This document shows positions 27,694 to 38,003 of a stretch of 64,000 nt of DNA, piece after piece. The DNA is taken from assembly GCF_900215315.1 (NCBI RefSeq), contig NZ_OBEB01000004.1, positions 124,001 to 188,000 of the forward strand, in the 5' to 3' direction. The translations under genes were made by a program, and so were the position numbers. Numbering within the stretch: the stretch's first letter is position 1; each line of letters opens with the position of its first letter. Origin of the DNA: Arsukibacterium tuosuense. Lineage in GTDB: Bacteria > Pseudomonadota > Gammaproteobacteria > Enterobacterales > Alteromonadaceae. The notes under the pieces are model-generated. The model saw only the letters and a list, made by a program, of their open reading frames with translations. It was not told where the DNA came from and did no database searches.

Positions 27694-28461
27694 ATGACGG
27701 CAAAGGTTACCGCAAAATTGGAAGTTCAGGATTTATCGCTGAAATTTGCTGATAAAACCGTGTTGCAGCAAGTTAATTTGTGCATTCCTGAGCATAAAAT
27801 TACCGCCTTTATCGGCCCTTCTGGCTGCGGTAAGTCCAGCTTATTGCGCAGTTTTAACCGGATGAATGAATTACTGGAAGACACTGAGACAACTGGCAGG
27901 GTGCTGCTGGATGGTCAGAATATTTACCACTCTGCAGTTGAAGTGGCAGAGCTCAGGCGCAGAGTGGGTATTGTTTTTCAAAAGCCGAATCCATTTCCAC
28001 ACAGCGTTTACGAAAACGTTGCTTTTGGCCTACGCTTACAGGGTATCAAGCAGACCCGCCAACTGGATGAGTTGGTGGAATCGGCGTTACGTAAAGCCGC
28101 ATTATGGGAAGAAGTGCGTGACAGGTTGCACGACAGTGCTGTTAATTTATCCGGCGGCCAGCAACAGCGGCTGGTAATTGCCAGAGCGATAGCAATAGAG
28201 CCGGAAGTATTGCTGCTGGACGAGCCCGCGTCAGCGTTAGACCCGATTTCAACGCTGAAAATTGAAGAACTGATGTACGACTTAAAACAGCACTATACTT
28301 TGATAATAGTGACGCACAATATGCAACAGGCTGCCCGGGTATCTGATTACACCGCCTTTTTAAATATGGGGCAGCTGATAGAGTTTGATGAAACAAATAA
28401 GATGTTTACTGATCCCAGCCAGCGCGCCACCGAGGATTACATTACCGGACGCTTTGGCTAA
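27694..28461 (+). CDS. pstB: Phosphate ABC transporter ATP-binding protein PstB (second Pst system)
   Basis: This is the 255-aa ATPase of the second Pst importer. Walker A is GPSGCGKSS, the signature is [16 protein letters not shown], and Walker B is [13 protein letters not shown]. It ends EDYITGRFG. Length matches E. coli PstB (257 aa). It differs clearly from the first PstB (976-1839): DEPAS in place of DEPCS and no N-terminal extension. This indicates an old duplication or separate origin rather than a recent copy. TAGGAT precedes the ATG, and phoU follows after 44 bases. Confidence 0.96.
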   Translation: MTAKVTAKLEVQDLSLKFADKTVLQQVNLCIPEHKITAFIGPSGCGKSSLLRSFNRMNELLEDTETTGRVLLDGQNIYHSAVEVAELRRRVGIVFQKPNPFPHSVYENVAFGLRLQGIKQTRQLDELVESALRKAALWEEVRDRLHDSAVNLSGGQQQRLVIARAIAIEPEVLLLDEPASALDPISTLKIEELMYDLKQHYTLIIVTHNMQQAARVSDYTAFLNMGQLIEFDETNKMFTDPSQRATEDYITGRFG

Positions 28462-28505
28462 CAGGTTCAGCAGACAGCACATTTAATAGCAGCAAGGGTC
28501 ATTCA

Positions 28506-29216
28506 ATGGACAAGTTAAATTTATCAAAGCATATCTCCAGTCAGTTTAATGAAGAGATAGAGCAGGTTCGTAACCATGTAATGGCGATGGGTGGTTTAAT
28601 TGAAAGACAGCTGTTTGATGCATTGGCTGCCATCGCCAACAGCGACAGCGAACTGGCCCAGCAGGTGATTGCCAACGATTTAAAAGTCAATGACTGGGAA
28701 CTGCAGATTGATCAGGAATGTACCCGGATTATTGCCAAACGCCAGCCAGCGGCCAGCGATTTACGTTTAATCATGGCAATTTTAAAAACCATTGCCGATC
28801 TGGAGCGGATTGGTGATGAAACCCGGCGTATTGCTAAAGTAGCGCTGGAGTCATTTAACAGTGCCCAGCAGGATTTACTGGTTAACCTGGATAACCTGGG
28901 CCGGCATGTCGCTCAGATGTTACACGATGTACTGGATGCCTTTGCCAGAATGGATGTGGAAGCTGCCCTGACAGTCCACAAAGAAGATAAAAAAGTTGAC
29001 CGGGAATATGAGTCTATTACCCGCCAGTTAATGACCTATATGATTGAAGATCCGCGCTCTATTCCAAAGATTATGAACGTGCTCTGGTCAGCCCGATCGC
29101 TGGAGCGGATTGGCGATCGCTGTAAGAATCTGTCTGAATACATTATCTTTTTTGTTAAGGGTAAAGTGGTCCGACACAGTTCAGAAGAAACACTTGAGAA
29201 AGAAGCCCGCAGCTGA
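28506..29216 (+). CDS. phoU: Phosphate signalling protein PhoU
   Basis: This 236-aa cytoplasmic protein links Pst transport state to PhoR and keeps the Pho regulon off when phosphate is plentiful. It is made of two three-helix bundles with the metal-binding motif in each half ([15 protein letters not shown] at about 97-111 and [20 protein letters not shown] at about 197-216). It is the only phoU in the window and is linked to the second Pst system. A terminator follows. Confidence 0.96.
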   Translation: MDKLNLSKHISSQFNEEIEQVRNHVMAMGGLIERQLFDALAAIANSDSELAQQVIANDLKVNDWELQIDQECTRIIAKRQPAASDLRLIMAILKTIADLERIGDETRRIAKVALESFNSAQQDLLVNLDNLGRHVAQMLHDVLDAFARMDVEAALTVHKEDKKVDREYESITRQLMTYMIEDPRSIPKIMNVLWSARSLERIGDRCKNLSEYIIFFVKGKVVRHSSEETLEKEARS

Positions 29217-29244
29217 CCTTTTCGAAACTGATTCGCTTTTTTGA

Positions 29245-29283
29245 GCCGCCTCAACCAGACTTCTGGCTGAGGCGGTTTTTTAT
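29245..29283 (+). terminator. Rho-independent terminator after phoU
   Basis: GCCGCCTCA and TGAGGCGG with inner CCAGA/TCTGG pairing form a long hairpin, followed by TTTTTTTAT. It separates pst2-phoU from the DUF47-pit pair. Confidence 0.85.
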
Positions 29284-29371
29284 ATCTGCTAATATTTCAT
29301 TTTTATTGCAGTTTGATTGCAGTTACAATGCGCGCCGACCTTATTCATCCTGAATTCTATGAGGCCACACT

Positions 29372-30049
29372 ATGCCAGGTAATACTTTTTTATCCGTGTT
29401 CGCCAAATCACCGATAAAACCTATCGAAGAACATATTCGCAAAGTACACGAGGCCAGCGAGCTGTTATTGCCGTTTTTTGCGGCTGTGTATCAGAAAGAC
29501 TGGGTTAAAGCGGCCGAGGTACGAAAAGACATCGTTACCCTGGAAAAAGATGCCGACAAGATGAAGCGGGAAATCCGGATTAACTTACCCCGTGGTTTAT
29601 TTTTGCCGGTCGATCGCACCGACATTCTCGAGTTAGTGGCACAGCAAGATAAAATTGCTAATAAAACCAAAGATATCTCTGGCCGGGTACTTGGCCGTGA
29701 GCTGGAAATTCCTGCTGCTATTCAAACTGATTTTCATGCTTACATTCAGCGCTGTATTGACGCAACAGCGATGGCATCGGAAGCCATTAACGAATTGGAT
29801 GAATTACTGGAGACCGGTTTCCGGGGCCGGGAAGTGGATCTGGTGATCAAAATGGTAGAAAAGCTGGACGCCATTGAGCACGACACTGATGAAATGCAAA
29901 TTAAGCTGCGCAAAGCATTAAGGGGCGCAGAGGCCGAGCTGAATCCGGTTGATGTGATGTTTTTGTACCGGACTATTGAGTGGATTGGCGATTTAGCCGA
30001 TATCGCCCAGAAAGTGGGTTCACGTTTAGAAATTATGCTCGCCCGTTAA
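29372..30049 (+). CDS. DUF47 (TIGR00153) PhoU-like Pit accessory protein
   Basis: This 225-aa cytoplasmic all-helical protein is distantly related to PhoU. It has HIRKVHEASELLLPFF near the start, RGLFLPVDRTDILELVAQQD (about 71-90) and RTIEWIGDLADIAQKVGSRLE near the end, typical of TIGR00153. Members commonly precede low-affinity phosphate permease genes, and some have been shown to be needed for Pit function. Here the pit gene starts 17 bases after its stop. GAGG precedes the ATG. Confidence 0.92.
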   Translation: MPGNTFLSVFAKSPIKPIEEHIRKVHEASELLLPFFAAVYQKDWVKAAEVRKDIVTLEKDADKMKREIRINLPRGLFLPVDRTDILELVAQQDKIANKTKDISGRVLGRELEIPAAIQTDFHAYIQRCIDATAMASEAINELDELLETGFRGREVDLVIKMVEKLDAIEHDTDEMQIKLRKALRGAEAELNPVDVMFLYRTIEWIGDLADIAQKVGSRLEIMLAR

Positions 30050-30066
30050 TTTAAAAGGTATTACTG

Positions 30067-31335
30067 ATGGATATTATTCAATCATACGGCCTCATTCTGA
30101 TTATATTGGCTGCAGTTTTTGGTTTTCTGATGGCTTATGGCGTGGGCGCAAACGATGTTGCTAACGCTATGGGTACCTCTGTCGGCTCCAAAGCACTGAC
30201 CATTAAGCAGGCTATTTTTATTGCCGCCATTTTCGAATTTGCCGGTGCGTACCTGGCCGGCGGCTCGGTTACCTCAACCATCCGGGGTGGTATTACTGAT
30301 GCCGCGTTCTTTGTCGATACGCCAGAGCTAATGGTGTACGGCATGATTGCCGCCTTACTGGCTGCAGCAACCTGGTTAATTGTGGCGTCTTACTTTGGCT
30401 GGCCGGTATCAACCACCCACTCCATTGTTGGTTCTATTATCGGTTTTGCCGCCGTAGGGGTTGGTATTGACGCTGTGCACTGGGATAAAGTGGGCGGCAT
30501 TGTCGGCAGTTGGGTGGTAACACCTATCCTGGCCGGTATTCTGGCCTATATGTTTTTTATGAGTGCCCAGAAGCTGATATTTGATACCGACAAGCCTATC
30601 GTCAATGCTAAAAAATATGTGCCGTTCTATATGGCATTTGCGGCCTTTGTTATGGCGTTGGTAACGGTGCAAAAAGGCTTAAAACATATTGGTATGGATA
30701 TCAGTACCGCTAACGGTTATTTGTTAGCTATTGCGCTGGGCGTTATCGTTGGCCTGATTGGTAAAGTGGCAATCAGCCGGATAAAAATTGACCCGGCCGC
30801 TGATAAAAAAATGCAATTTAATAATGTCGAGCGCATTTTCAGCGTACTGATGATCACTACCGCATGTTGTATGGCGTTTGCGCATGGCTCGAACGATGTG
30901 GCCAATGCGATAGGCCCGTTGGCTGCGGTGGTAAGTGTGGTCAGCTCAGGTGGTGAAATTGCTGCCAAAGCGCAACTGGCCTGGTGGATATTGCCGTTAG
31001 GTGGTATTGGTATTGTGATTGGTCTGGCAACCCTGGGGGCCCGGGTAATTAAAACGGTGGGTACCGCCATTACTCACTTAACCCCCAGCCGTGGCTTCGC
31101 CGCCGAGCTGTCTGCTGCGTCTACGGTGGTAATCGCCTCTGGTGCCGGTTTACCGATATCGACTACCCAGACTCTGGTTGGGGCAGTATTAGGGGTAGGC
31201 TTAGCCCGCGGTATTGCTGCGCTTAACTTAGGCGTGGTACGCAACATCTTTATCTCCTGGGTCATTACCCTGCCAGTCGGAGCCGGCCTGGCTATCGTGT
31301 TCTTCTATATTTTACAGTTCCTGTTTACCTTGTAA
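30067..31335 (+). CDS. pit: Low-affinity inorganic phosphate transporter, PiT family
   Basis: This 422-aa inner-membrane cation-coupled phosphate permease has two copies of the PiT signature in opposite halves: GANDVANAMGTSVGSKAL near residue 28 and GSNDVANAIGPLAAVV near residue 276. It also has the paired WPVSTTHSIVG and LPISTTQTLVG tracts. About ten membrane segments and a central cytoplasmic loop are present. Pit also carries arsenate in known bacteria. It is co-transcribed with the DUF47 gene and followed by a terminator. Confidence 0.95.
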   Translation: MDIIQSYGLILIILAAVFGFLMAYGVGANDVANAMGTSVGSKALTIKQAIFIAAIFEFAGAYLAGGSVTSTIRGGITDAAFFVDTPELMVYGMIAALLAAATWLIVASYFGWPVSTTHSIVGSIIGFAAVGVGIDAVHWDKVGGIVGSWVVTPILAGILAYMFFMSAQKLIFDTDKPIVNAKKYVPFYMAFAAFVMALVTVQKGLKHIGMDISTANGYLLAIALGVIVGLIGKVAISRIKIDPAADKKMQFNNVERIFSVLMITTACCMAFAHGSNDVANAIGPLAAVVSVVSSGGEIAAKAQLAWWILPLGGIGIVIGLATLGARVIKTVGTAITHLTPSRGFAAELSAASTVVIASGAGLPISTTQTLVGAVLGVGLARGIAALNLGVVRNIFISWVITLPVGAGLAIVFFYILQFLFTL

Positions 31336-31363
31336 GCACCGGGCTTAGTAATAAGAAAGTAAT

Positions 31364-31392
31364 AAAAAAGGGGCTGAATTTCAGCCCCTTTT
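31364..31392. terminator. Bidirectional terminator between pit and the subtilisin gene
   Basis: AAAAGGGGCTGAA and TTCAGCCCCTTTT form perfect 13-base arms around one base, with A and T tracts on either side. It serves pit on the plus strand and the protease gene on the minus strand. Confidence 0.9.
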
Positions 31393-31433
31393 GGTATGTT
31401 GCCTCAGGGGGAAACCTGAGTAAGCTTAGCAGC

Positions 31434-33698
31434 TTAAGGCTGGTACTCACTGATCAGGGTTAAACCCCTGACGGCGCGGAAGCCATAAACTGACATATGC
31501 CACACGCCCGCTTCCGGGTTTGAAATAACGCAGGTTTCTTCATTACCATTGCGGTTCGGCCGGCAATCGTAGCTGCCTGCACTGGGTGTGCTGCCATATT
31601 TCAGGTATAGATCGGCATCGCCACGGCCACCGGTAATAGTGACACTCAGCTCCGCCATACCAGCAGGGACGTCCAGCGTGTAATGCTGCCAGCTGCGACG
31701 GTCAACATTAATATTGTTGATGGTTTCACCGCCAGCATCGGGTAAGTCCGGATCATCCTCTGCAGTAAAGCTGCCGGTCAGACTGACATCAGTAAAAGCG
31801 GTATAACCAATTATTTTTGCGTAGTAAGTGCCTTCTTGTGCAGGGTCAATGGCACAGCTCTCATCATTACCTGTTAAGTATGGCCGGCAATCATAGTCGA
31901 CAGCAGTAGGTTCTGCCCCAAATTTAACATAGAGGTCAGCATCACCGGTACCGCCACTCATCGTGAAGGATAAATCAGTGGCTGTGGCAGGAACATCCAG
32001 CGTAAACAGTAATTCTTCGCCAGCGGCACCGGCCAGATCGGTCACCGCCTCACCATTTTCCAGTTCAGTTGCACCCGGTGGAGTAGGTTCATCAGGGCCA
32101 TCATCTGAACCCGAGCAGCCATATTCGGCCAGATAATCCACCGCATCTTTAGCCTGCACCAGGCCGAAGCCATAAGATGTATCGCGGCCGGTAGCACCTA
32201 AATCATCAGCACTGGCTGCCAGAGCTGAGCGGATTTCGGCATTGCTACAATCGGGGAAATGGCTCCAGACCAGGGCAGCGACCCCGGCAACATGAGGCGA
32301 TGCCATAGACGTACCGCTCATCAGGCCATAGTTGCTGGCACCTGAGTTCAGATTGGCGATACTACCCAGTTCTGCCAGCAACATCTGACCGTCTTCCTGA
32401 GAAATACTGACAGCCGGAATAGTAGACGTTGTCCCCTCTACGGTACCGCTGAAATTACCCGGCTCATTATTATAAATAATCGCAGCAAGACCACCGCCGG
32501 CCTGGCATGATTCTACTTTTTGTGAGAAAGCTACTTCTCCGCGGGAAATTAAGCAGACTTTTTCAGCCACATCAGTACAGGCATCAAGCCCCAGACCACA
32601 GTCAGCAAACTCGGCACTCACAGTGCCACTGCCAGATTCTGACATTGGGTTGGAATCATAAAATACACCGTTAACACTCAGCTGAGCTTCCAGTGCTGTG
32701 CCTTCAGGGTACGTAGAGCGAACATCGACACCCGGGCCGGCTAATTCTACCTGAGCATTGCGCTGGGAAAAATCTGCCAGGGTTCGGGTGCTGTCTACGG
32801 CAGCCACTGAAACCACGGAGTCATAAGACGCCGGGTAAGACATGGCCGTGTTGCCATCATTACCGGCGGCAGCAATTAATAACAGGCCTGCATCGAAAGC
32901 GGCTTGCATAGCACTGCTTTCAGTAGCGCTGGGGGCAGCACCACCCAGGCTCATATTAATCACGGTCGCATCGGCATCTGCACAGGCATTTACTGCGCTG
33001 GCCAGCGTCGAAGAGTATCCCCAGCCTGCAGCATTAAATACTTTAATTATATGCATATTAAGCTGGCCATTTGGCATAACGCCGACGATACCGGTGTCAT
33101 TGTTCAGGGCGCCGATAGTCCCTGCTACATGGGTACCATGCGGACCACCGGCATCATACCAGTTGCCGGTACCCACATCATTGGTACCACTGATATTGCC
33201 CGAAGCGAAATCTTCGTGCGGTAAGTCAAGGCCGGAGTCAATAACACAGACGGTCTGGTTGGAAGCAAACTCATCGCTGACTAAATCAGCCTGGACCATT
33301 GGAAAGCCATAAGGAATTTGTTGCATCATCGGATAACGGCGTTGATCGACTTCAATTAACTCGATGGTTGGATCGGACTTTAACAAGTTAACCAGGCCAG
33401 GCCGCAGTTGTACGGCAATGGCGCGTTGCTCTGCTAACAGATGATGGATCCGCGCCCCCTGACGTTTTAACTTGCTGCTGTTGTCACTTAATCGGGCCAG
33501 AATGGCATCTTTGGTGCGCTTGTGCTGGCTTAATACGAAATCTTGTTGTTTGCTAAGCCCCAGACTGCTGTCTTTATATTTAATAATATAACGATGATCG
33601 TCTGTACTGTGTTTAACGGTGGTAGCCAGGGCGCTGTTAACGGCGAGTGCCAGCAAGCTGCAGCTGGCCAGAGCCAATGGTTTGGTTAATTTGGACAT
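31434..33698 (-). CDS. Secreted subtilisin-like serine protease (S8) with two PPC domains
   Basis: This 754-aa extracellular protease has a signal peptide (about residues 1-25) and an inhibitor-I9 type propeptide (about 36-120). The S8 catalytic triad is Asp154 (VCVIDSGLD), His190 (PHGTHVAG) and Ser464 (SGTSMASPHVAG), with oxyanion Asn280 (AAAGNDG). A protease-associated (PA) domain is inserted at about 340-445. Two pre-peptidase C-terminal (PPC) domains follow (about 545-640 and 665-754), each with a GDADLYxKFG or GDADLYLKYG motif. Such enzymes are usually type II secreted and the PPC domains removed on maturation. GGAGGG precedes the ATG. It likely degrades external protein. Confidence 0.95.
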   Translation of the reverse strand: MSKLTKPLALASCSLLALAVNSALATTVKHSTDDHRYIIKYKDSSLGLSKQQDFVLSQHKRTKDAILARLSDNSSKLKRQGARIHHLLAEQRAIAVQLRPGLVNLLKSDPTIELIEVDQRRYPMMQQIPYGFPMVQADLVSDEFASNQTVCVIDSGLDLPHEDFASGNISGTNDVGTGNWYDAGGPHGTHVAGTIGALNNDTGIVGVMPNGQLNMHIIKVFNAAGWGYSSTLASAVNACADADATVINMSLGGAAPSATESSAMQAAFDAGLLLIAAAGNDGNTAMSYPASYDSVVSVAAVDSTRTLADFSQRNAQVELAGPGVDVRSTYPEGTALEAQLSVNGVFYDSNPMSESGSGTVSAEFADCGLGLDACTDVAEKVCLISRGEVAFSQKVESCQAGGGLAAIIYNNEPGNFSGTVEGTTSTIPAVSISQEDGQMLLAELGSIANLNSGASNYGLMSGTSMASPHVAGVAALVWSHFPDCSNAEIRSALAASADDLGATGRDTSYGFGLVQAKDAVDYLAEYGCSGSDDGPDEPTPPGATELENGEAVTDLAGAAGEELLFTLDVPATATDLSFTMSGGTGDADLYVKFGAEPTAVDYDCRPYLTGNDESCAIDPAQEGTYYAKIIGYTAFTDVSLTGSFTAEDDPDLPDAGGETINNINVDRRSWQHYTLDVPAGMAELSVTITGGRGDADLYLKYGSTPSAGSYDCRPNRNGNEETCVISNPEAGVWHMSVYGFRAVRGLTLISEYQP

Positions 33699-34097
33699 GG
33701 TTCACCCTCCTGAGGTGATTTTTTTATAATTAAGTGTTCCTGCAAACTGGTTTACGGACTGCCCAACTCGCAACCAAGGGTCAATGTATGTACAACTTGT
33801 CTGTATCTGCATGGAGGAAATATTCCAGGGTGTTAATGCGACACTGTTACAGATATATACAATGAGAAGCTCAAGCTATAACAAATAAATAACTGATTCA
33901 AATTTTAATTTACAAAAATAGCGAATTTTAAATACAAGTGTCTGAAAATTAGCTAGTTATAATATCGGTTAACTAGTTAGATTTGTTAACTAAAATCAAT
34001 ACAAATGTTAATTTTAGAGTTGCTCGACCTTAGATTGCTGATACGATATATTGATTCGTATAAACGTGCAGATTTTGCTTTTTAATCGGAATTTATA
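33699..34097. other. AT-rich intergenic region between protease gene and oxyR
   Basis: About 400 bases without a credible gene. It holds both divergent promoters. Four TAGTTA-type half-sites form two overlapping inverted repeats: CTAGTTA (33953-33959) with TAACTAG (33970-33976), and TAGTTA (33974-33979) with TAACTA (33987-33992). They do not match the spaced ATAG pattern of OxyR sites. Confidence 0.5.
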
Positions 34098-35006
34098 ATG
34101 AAAAGATTGCCAAGTATTAAACAACTGCAGTATTTGCTGGCGCTACACGAACACCAGCATTTTGGTCGGGCCGCTGAAGCCTGCTTTGTTGGCCAGTCTA
34201 CTCTTAGTGCTGCTATTGCTAATCTGGAAGAGACCATGCAAACCCAACTGCTGGAGCGGGATCATAAGACTTTTATTTTCACCTCTTTAGGCGAGGATGT
34301 TGTGCGCCAGGCCCGGCATATTATTGAACAATGTGAAGAGTTGACCCAGTTTGCCAAGTCGCAGGGCAAGCCAATGGCCGGGCCGTTTCGTCTTGGCTGT
34401 ATTCCTACTATTGCCCCTTTTGTACTGAGCGAGGTCATGAGTTTATGCCGCGAGCGCTACCCTGATTTACAGTTGCTGTTGCGCGAAGATACCAGCGATA
34501 ATTCGTTGCATGCGTTGGCAGAAGGGCGGCTGGACATGGTATTGCTGGCGTTGCCCTATGAAACGGGCGCCTTTCATACTGAAGTGCTGGCGCAGGATGG
34601 CTTTAAACTGGTATTGCATAAAGACTGGCTGGGAAGGGGCTTTAATCAGGATATCAGCCAGTGGCCGGACGAAAGCATTTTTTTACTGGAGCGGGAGCAT
34701 TGCCTGACCGGCCATGCCGTAAAAGCCTGTGAGTTGGAGGACAGCCGCAAGGTGAACCCGTTTTTTGCTACCAGTCTGCATACTCTGACCCAGATGGTAA
34801 ATAATAAACTGGGCGTCACCTTTATTCCGCAAATGGCCATTAGCAGCGGCTTGCTGGAGGGTACTGAACTGATTACCCAGCTGCCGACCAGCGGCAACGC
34901 TTACCGCGATATAGGCGTTGCCTGGCGGCCAACATCAAGTAAAGCCCGCAGTTACCGTTTAATGACCAGCCTGATCAGTGAAGTTTTACAGCAAAAATGC
35001 CAGTAA
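34098..35006 (+). CDS. oxyR: Hydrogen-peroxide-responsive LysR-family regulator OxyR
   Basis: This 302-aa transcription regulator has an N-terminal winged helix (PSIKQLQYLLALHEHQHFGR, GQSTLSAAIANLEE) and a periplasmic-binding-like sensor domain. It has the two redox cysteines of OxyR, Cys202 and Cys211, in the loop EREHCLTGHAVKACEL; E. coli has Cys199 and Cys208, with the same 9-residue spacing. This spacing separates OxyR from other LysR proteins. It is expected to sense peroxide and activate catalase and related genes, none of which are here. queA follows on the same strand. Confidence 0.94.
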   Translation: MKRLPSIKQLQYLLALHEHQHFGRAAEACFVGQSTLSAAIANLEETMQTQLLERDHKTFIFTSLGEDVVRQARHIIEQCEELTQFAKSQGKPMAGPFRLGCIPTIAPFVLSEVMSLCRERYPDLQLLLREDTSDNSLHALAEGRLDMVLLALPYETGAFHTEVLAQDGFKLVLHKDWLGRGFNQDISQWPDESIFLLEREHCLTGHAVKACELEDSRKVNPFFATSLHTLTQMVNNKLGVTFIPQMAISSGLLEGTELITQLPTSGNAYRDIGVAWRPTSSKARSYRLMTSLISEVLQQKCQ

Positions 35007-35084
35007 TCTTTGCGTAGCTTCTGCTAGAATACCGGCTGTTTTTTTACAGCCGTGCCTCTGGTCGGTAAAGCCAAGGAACCTTCT

Positions 35085-36125
35085 ATGCAACCTAAAAGTA
35101 TGCAAGTTAAAGACTTCTCATTCGAGTTGCCTGAGCAACTTATTGCCCGTTTCCCCAAAGCCGAACGCTCGAGCAGCCGCCTGTTGGCGATGGATAAACA
35201 AAGCGGGGCATTAAGCCATCATATTTTTAAAGATTTAACCGATTTTCTTAAGCCAGGTGACTTACTGGTGTTTAACAATACCAAAGTGATCCCGGCGCGC
35301 TTATTTGGCCAGAAAGCCTCAGGCGGTAAAGTTGAGGTACTGGTTGAACGAATGTTAGACGATAAGCGCTTTTTAGCTCACGTCCGGGCCAGTAAGGCCC
35401 CTAAACCCGGCACTGTGTTAATGCTGGAAAATTCGGCCGAAGTGCGGATGAACCAGCGGCACGACGAGCTGTTTGAGCTGGAAGTGCTAAGCGATGAGCC
35501 GGTGCTGACCATGCTGGAACGTTTAGGCCATATGCCGTTGCCGCCTTATATCGACCGGCCCGATACCGAGGACGATAAAGCCCGCTACCAGACGGTTTAT
35601 AACGAAAAGCCTGGCGCGGTAGCGGCACCCACTGCGGGCCTGCACTTCGACCAGCCGTTGCTGGATAAACTAAAGGCCAAAGAGGTTGAGTTTGCCTATG
35701 TAACCTTGCATGTCGGCGCCGGCACCTTTCAGCCGGTGCGGGTAGACAATGTGCTTGAGCACAAAATGCACGCCGAATATATTGAGGTACCACAGCAGGT
35801 GGTGGATGCTATTGCTGCGTGCAAAGCACGCGGTAATAAAGTGGTTGCCGTAGGCACCACCTCGGTCCGCTCGCTGGAGTCGGCCGCGCAGCAGGGGGGC
35901 GGTAAATTGATTAGTTACAACGGCGATACCCAGATTTTTATCTACCCCGGTTATCAGTTTCAGGTGATTGATGCGCTGATTACTAACTTTCATTTGCCGG
36001 AATCAACGCTGATTATGCTGGTATCTGCCTTTAGCTGCCGCGAACATGTAATGAATGCCTACGATACGGCGATAAATGAGCAATATCGTTTTTACTCTTA
36101 TGGCGATGCAATGTTTATTAGTTAG
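35085..36125 (+). CDS. queA: S-adenosylmethionine:tRNA ribosyltransferase-isomerase
   Basis: It converts preQ1 in tRNA to epoxyqueuosine, the step after Tgt. The protein has the QueA hallmarks: [20 protein letters not shown] near the start, [34 protein letters not shown] and [16 protein letters not shown]. The ATG at 35085 (346 aa) is chosen because AAGGAA lies 8 bases before it. The ATG at 35100 (MQVKDFSF) matches E. coli QueA better at the residue level but has no ribosome site. It begins the usual queA-tgt-yajC-secD-secF cluster. Confidence 0.95.
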   Translation: MQPKSMQVKDFSFELPEQLIARFPKAERSSSRLLAMDKQSGALSHHIFKDLTDFLKPGDLLVFNNTKVIPARLFGQKASGGKVEVLVERMLDDKRFLAHVRASKAPKPGTVLMLENSAEVRMNQRHDELFELEVLSDEPVLTMLERLGHMPLPPYIDRPDTEDDKARYQTVYNEKPGAVAAPTAGLHFDQPLLDKLKAKEVEFAYVTLHVGAGTFQPVRVDNVLEHKMHAEYIEVPQQVVDAIAACKARGNKVVAVGTTSVRSLESAAQQGGGKLISYNGDTQIFIYPGYQFQVIDALITNFHLPESTLIMLVSAFSCREHVMNAYDTAINEQYRFYSYGDAMFIS

Positions 36126-36141
36126 GATCATGAGGGGATAA

Positions 36142-36270
36142 GGAAATTCCTGTTTCAAAGAAGTTTGTAGAAGCTGTGGTTGGGTGTTCTTATGGAGTAG
36201 CGGCAGGGATGCCGCGCAGACTGAGACAGCACAGGGACGTGCTGTCGAAGGCGGCGGAATAAGAATTTCC
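36142..36270. repeat. Structured intergenic element with two AGGGA-loop hairpins
   Basis: Terminal inverted repeats GGAAATTC (36142-36149) and GAATTTCC (36263-36270) enclose two perfect hairpins: GCGGC/GCCGC around AGGGAT (36200-36215) and GACAGCAC/GTGCTGTC around AGGGAC (36225-36246). The sequence is more GC-rich than other spacers here and interrupts the queA-tgt gap. It looks like a dispersed non-coding repeat, but only one copy was noticed in this window. Confidence 0.55.
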
Positions 36271-36341
36271 CAGCCATGGCCTTAGTGCTCAGTATTTCCA
36301 GATACATTGTCGTTTAGTATCTCGGCCGTAAGCTGTTATAA

Positions 36342-37568
<1,227 letters not shown>

Positions 37569-37635
37569 TAACGACTAACACTAATTACGACATATATTAA
37601 AACTTAACTATTTTATTAATTTCAAGGGGATAACC

Positions 37636-37974
37636 ATGAGTCTATTTATCAGCAATGCCTACGCCGACAGCGCTGCAGCTGCACCACAAGGTGGCGGCTG
37701 GGATTTAATTATAATGTTGCTGGCCTTTGGCTTAATTTTCTATTTCTTAATTTACCGGCCACAAGCTAAAAGAGTGAAAGAGCACCGCAACCTGATGTCA
37801 GCCCTGGGTAAAGGTGATGAAGTGTTAACCCAGGGCGGCATTGTCGGCCGGATTAGCAAAATTGCAGACGACAAAGACTTCGTCACTGTTGCGTTAAATG
37901 ACAGCACAGAAGTAACAGTGCAAAAGTCAGCGATCAGTGCCGTATTACCAAAAGGCACCTTAAAGTCGCTGTAA
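37636..37974 (+). CDS. yajC: Sec translocon accessory subunit YajC
   Basis: This 112-aa inner-membrane protein associates with SecDF. It has one membrane helix (about residues 20-40, LIIMLLAFGLIFYFLIYRPQ) and then the family tract KRVKEHRNLMSALGKGDEVLTQGGIVG. A strong AAGGGG precedes the ATG. It lies between tgt and secD as in most gammaproteobacteria. Confidence 0.96.
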   Translation: MSLFISNAYADSAAAAPQGGGWDLIIMLLAFGLIFYFLIYRPQAKRVKEHRNLMSALGKGDEVLTQGGIVGRISKIADDKDFVTVALNDSTEVTVQKSAISAVLPKGTLKSL

Positions 37975-38003
37975 GCGGCTAAGCGAATAAAAAGGATCAT
38001 CTT

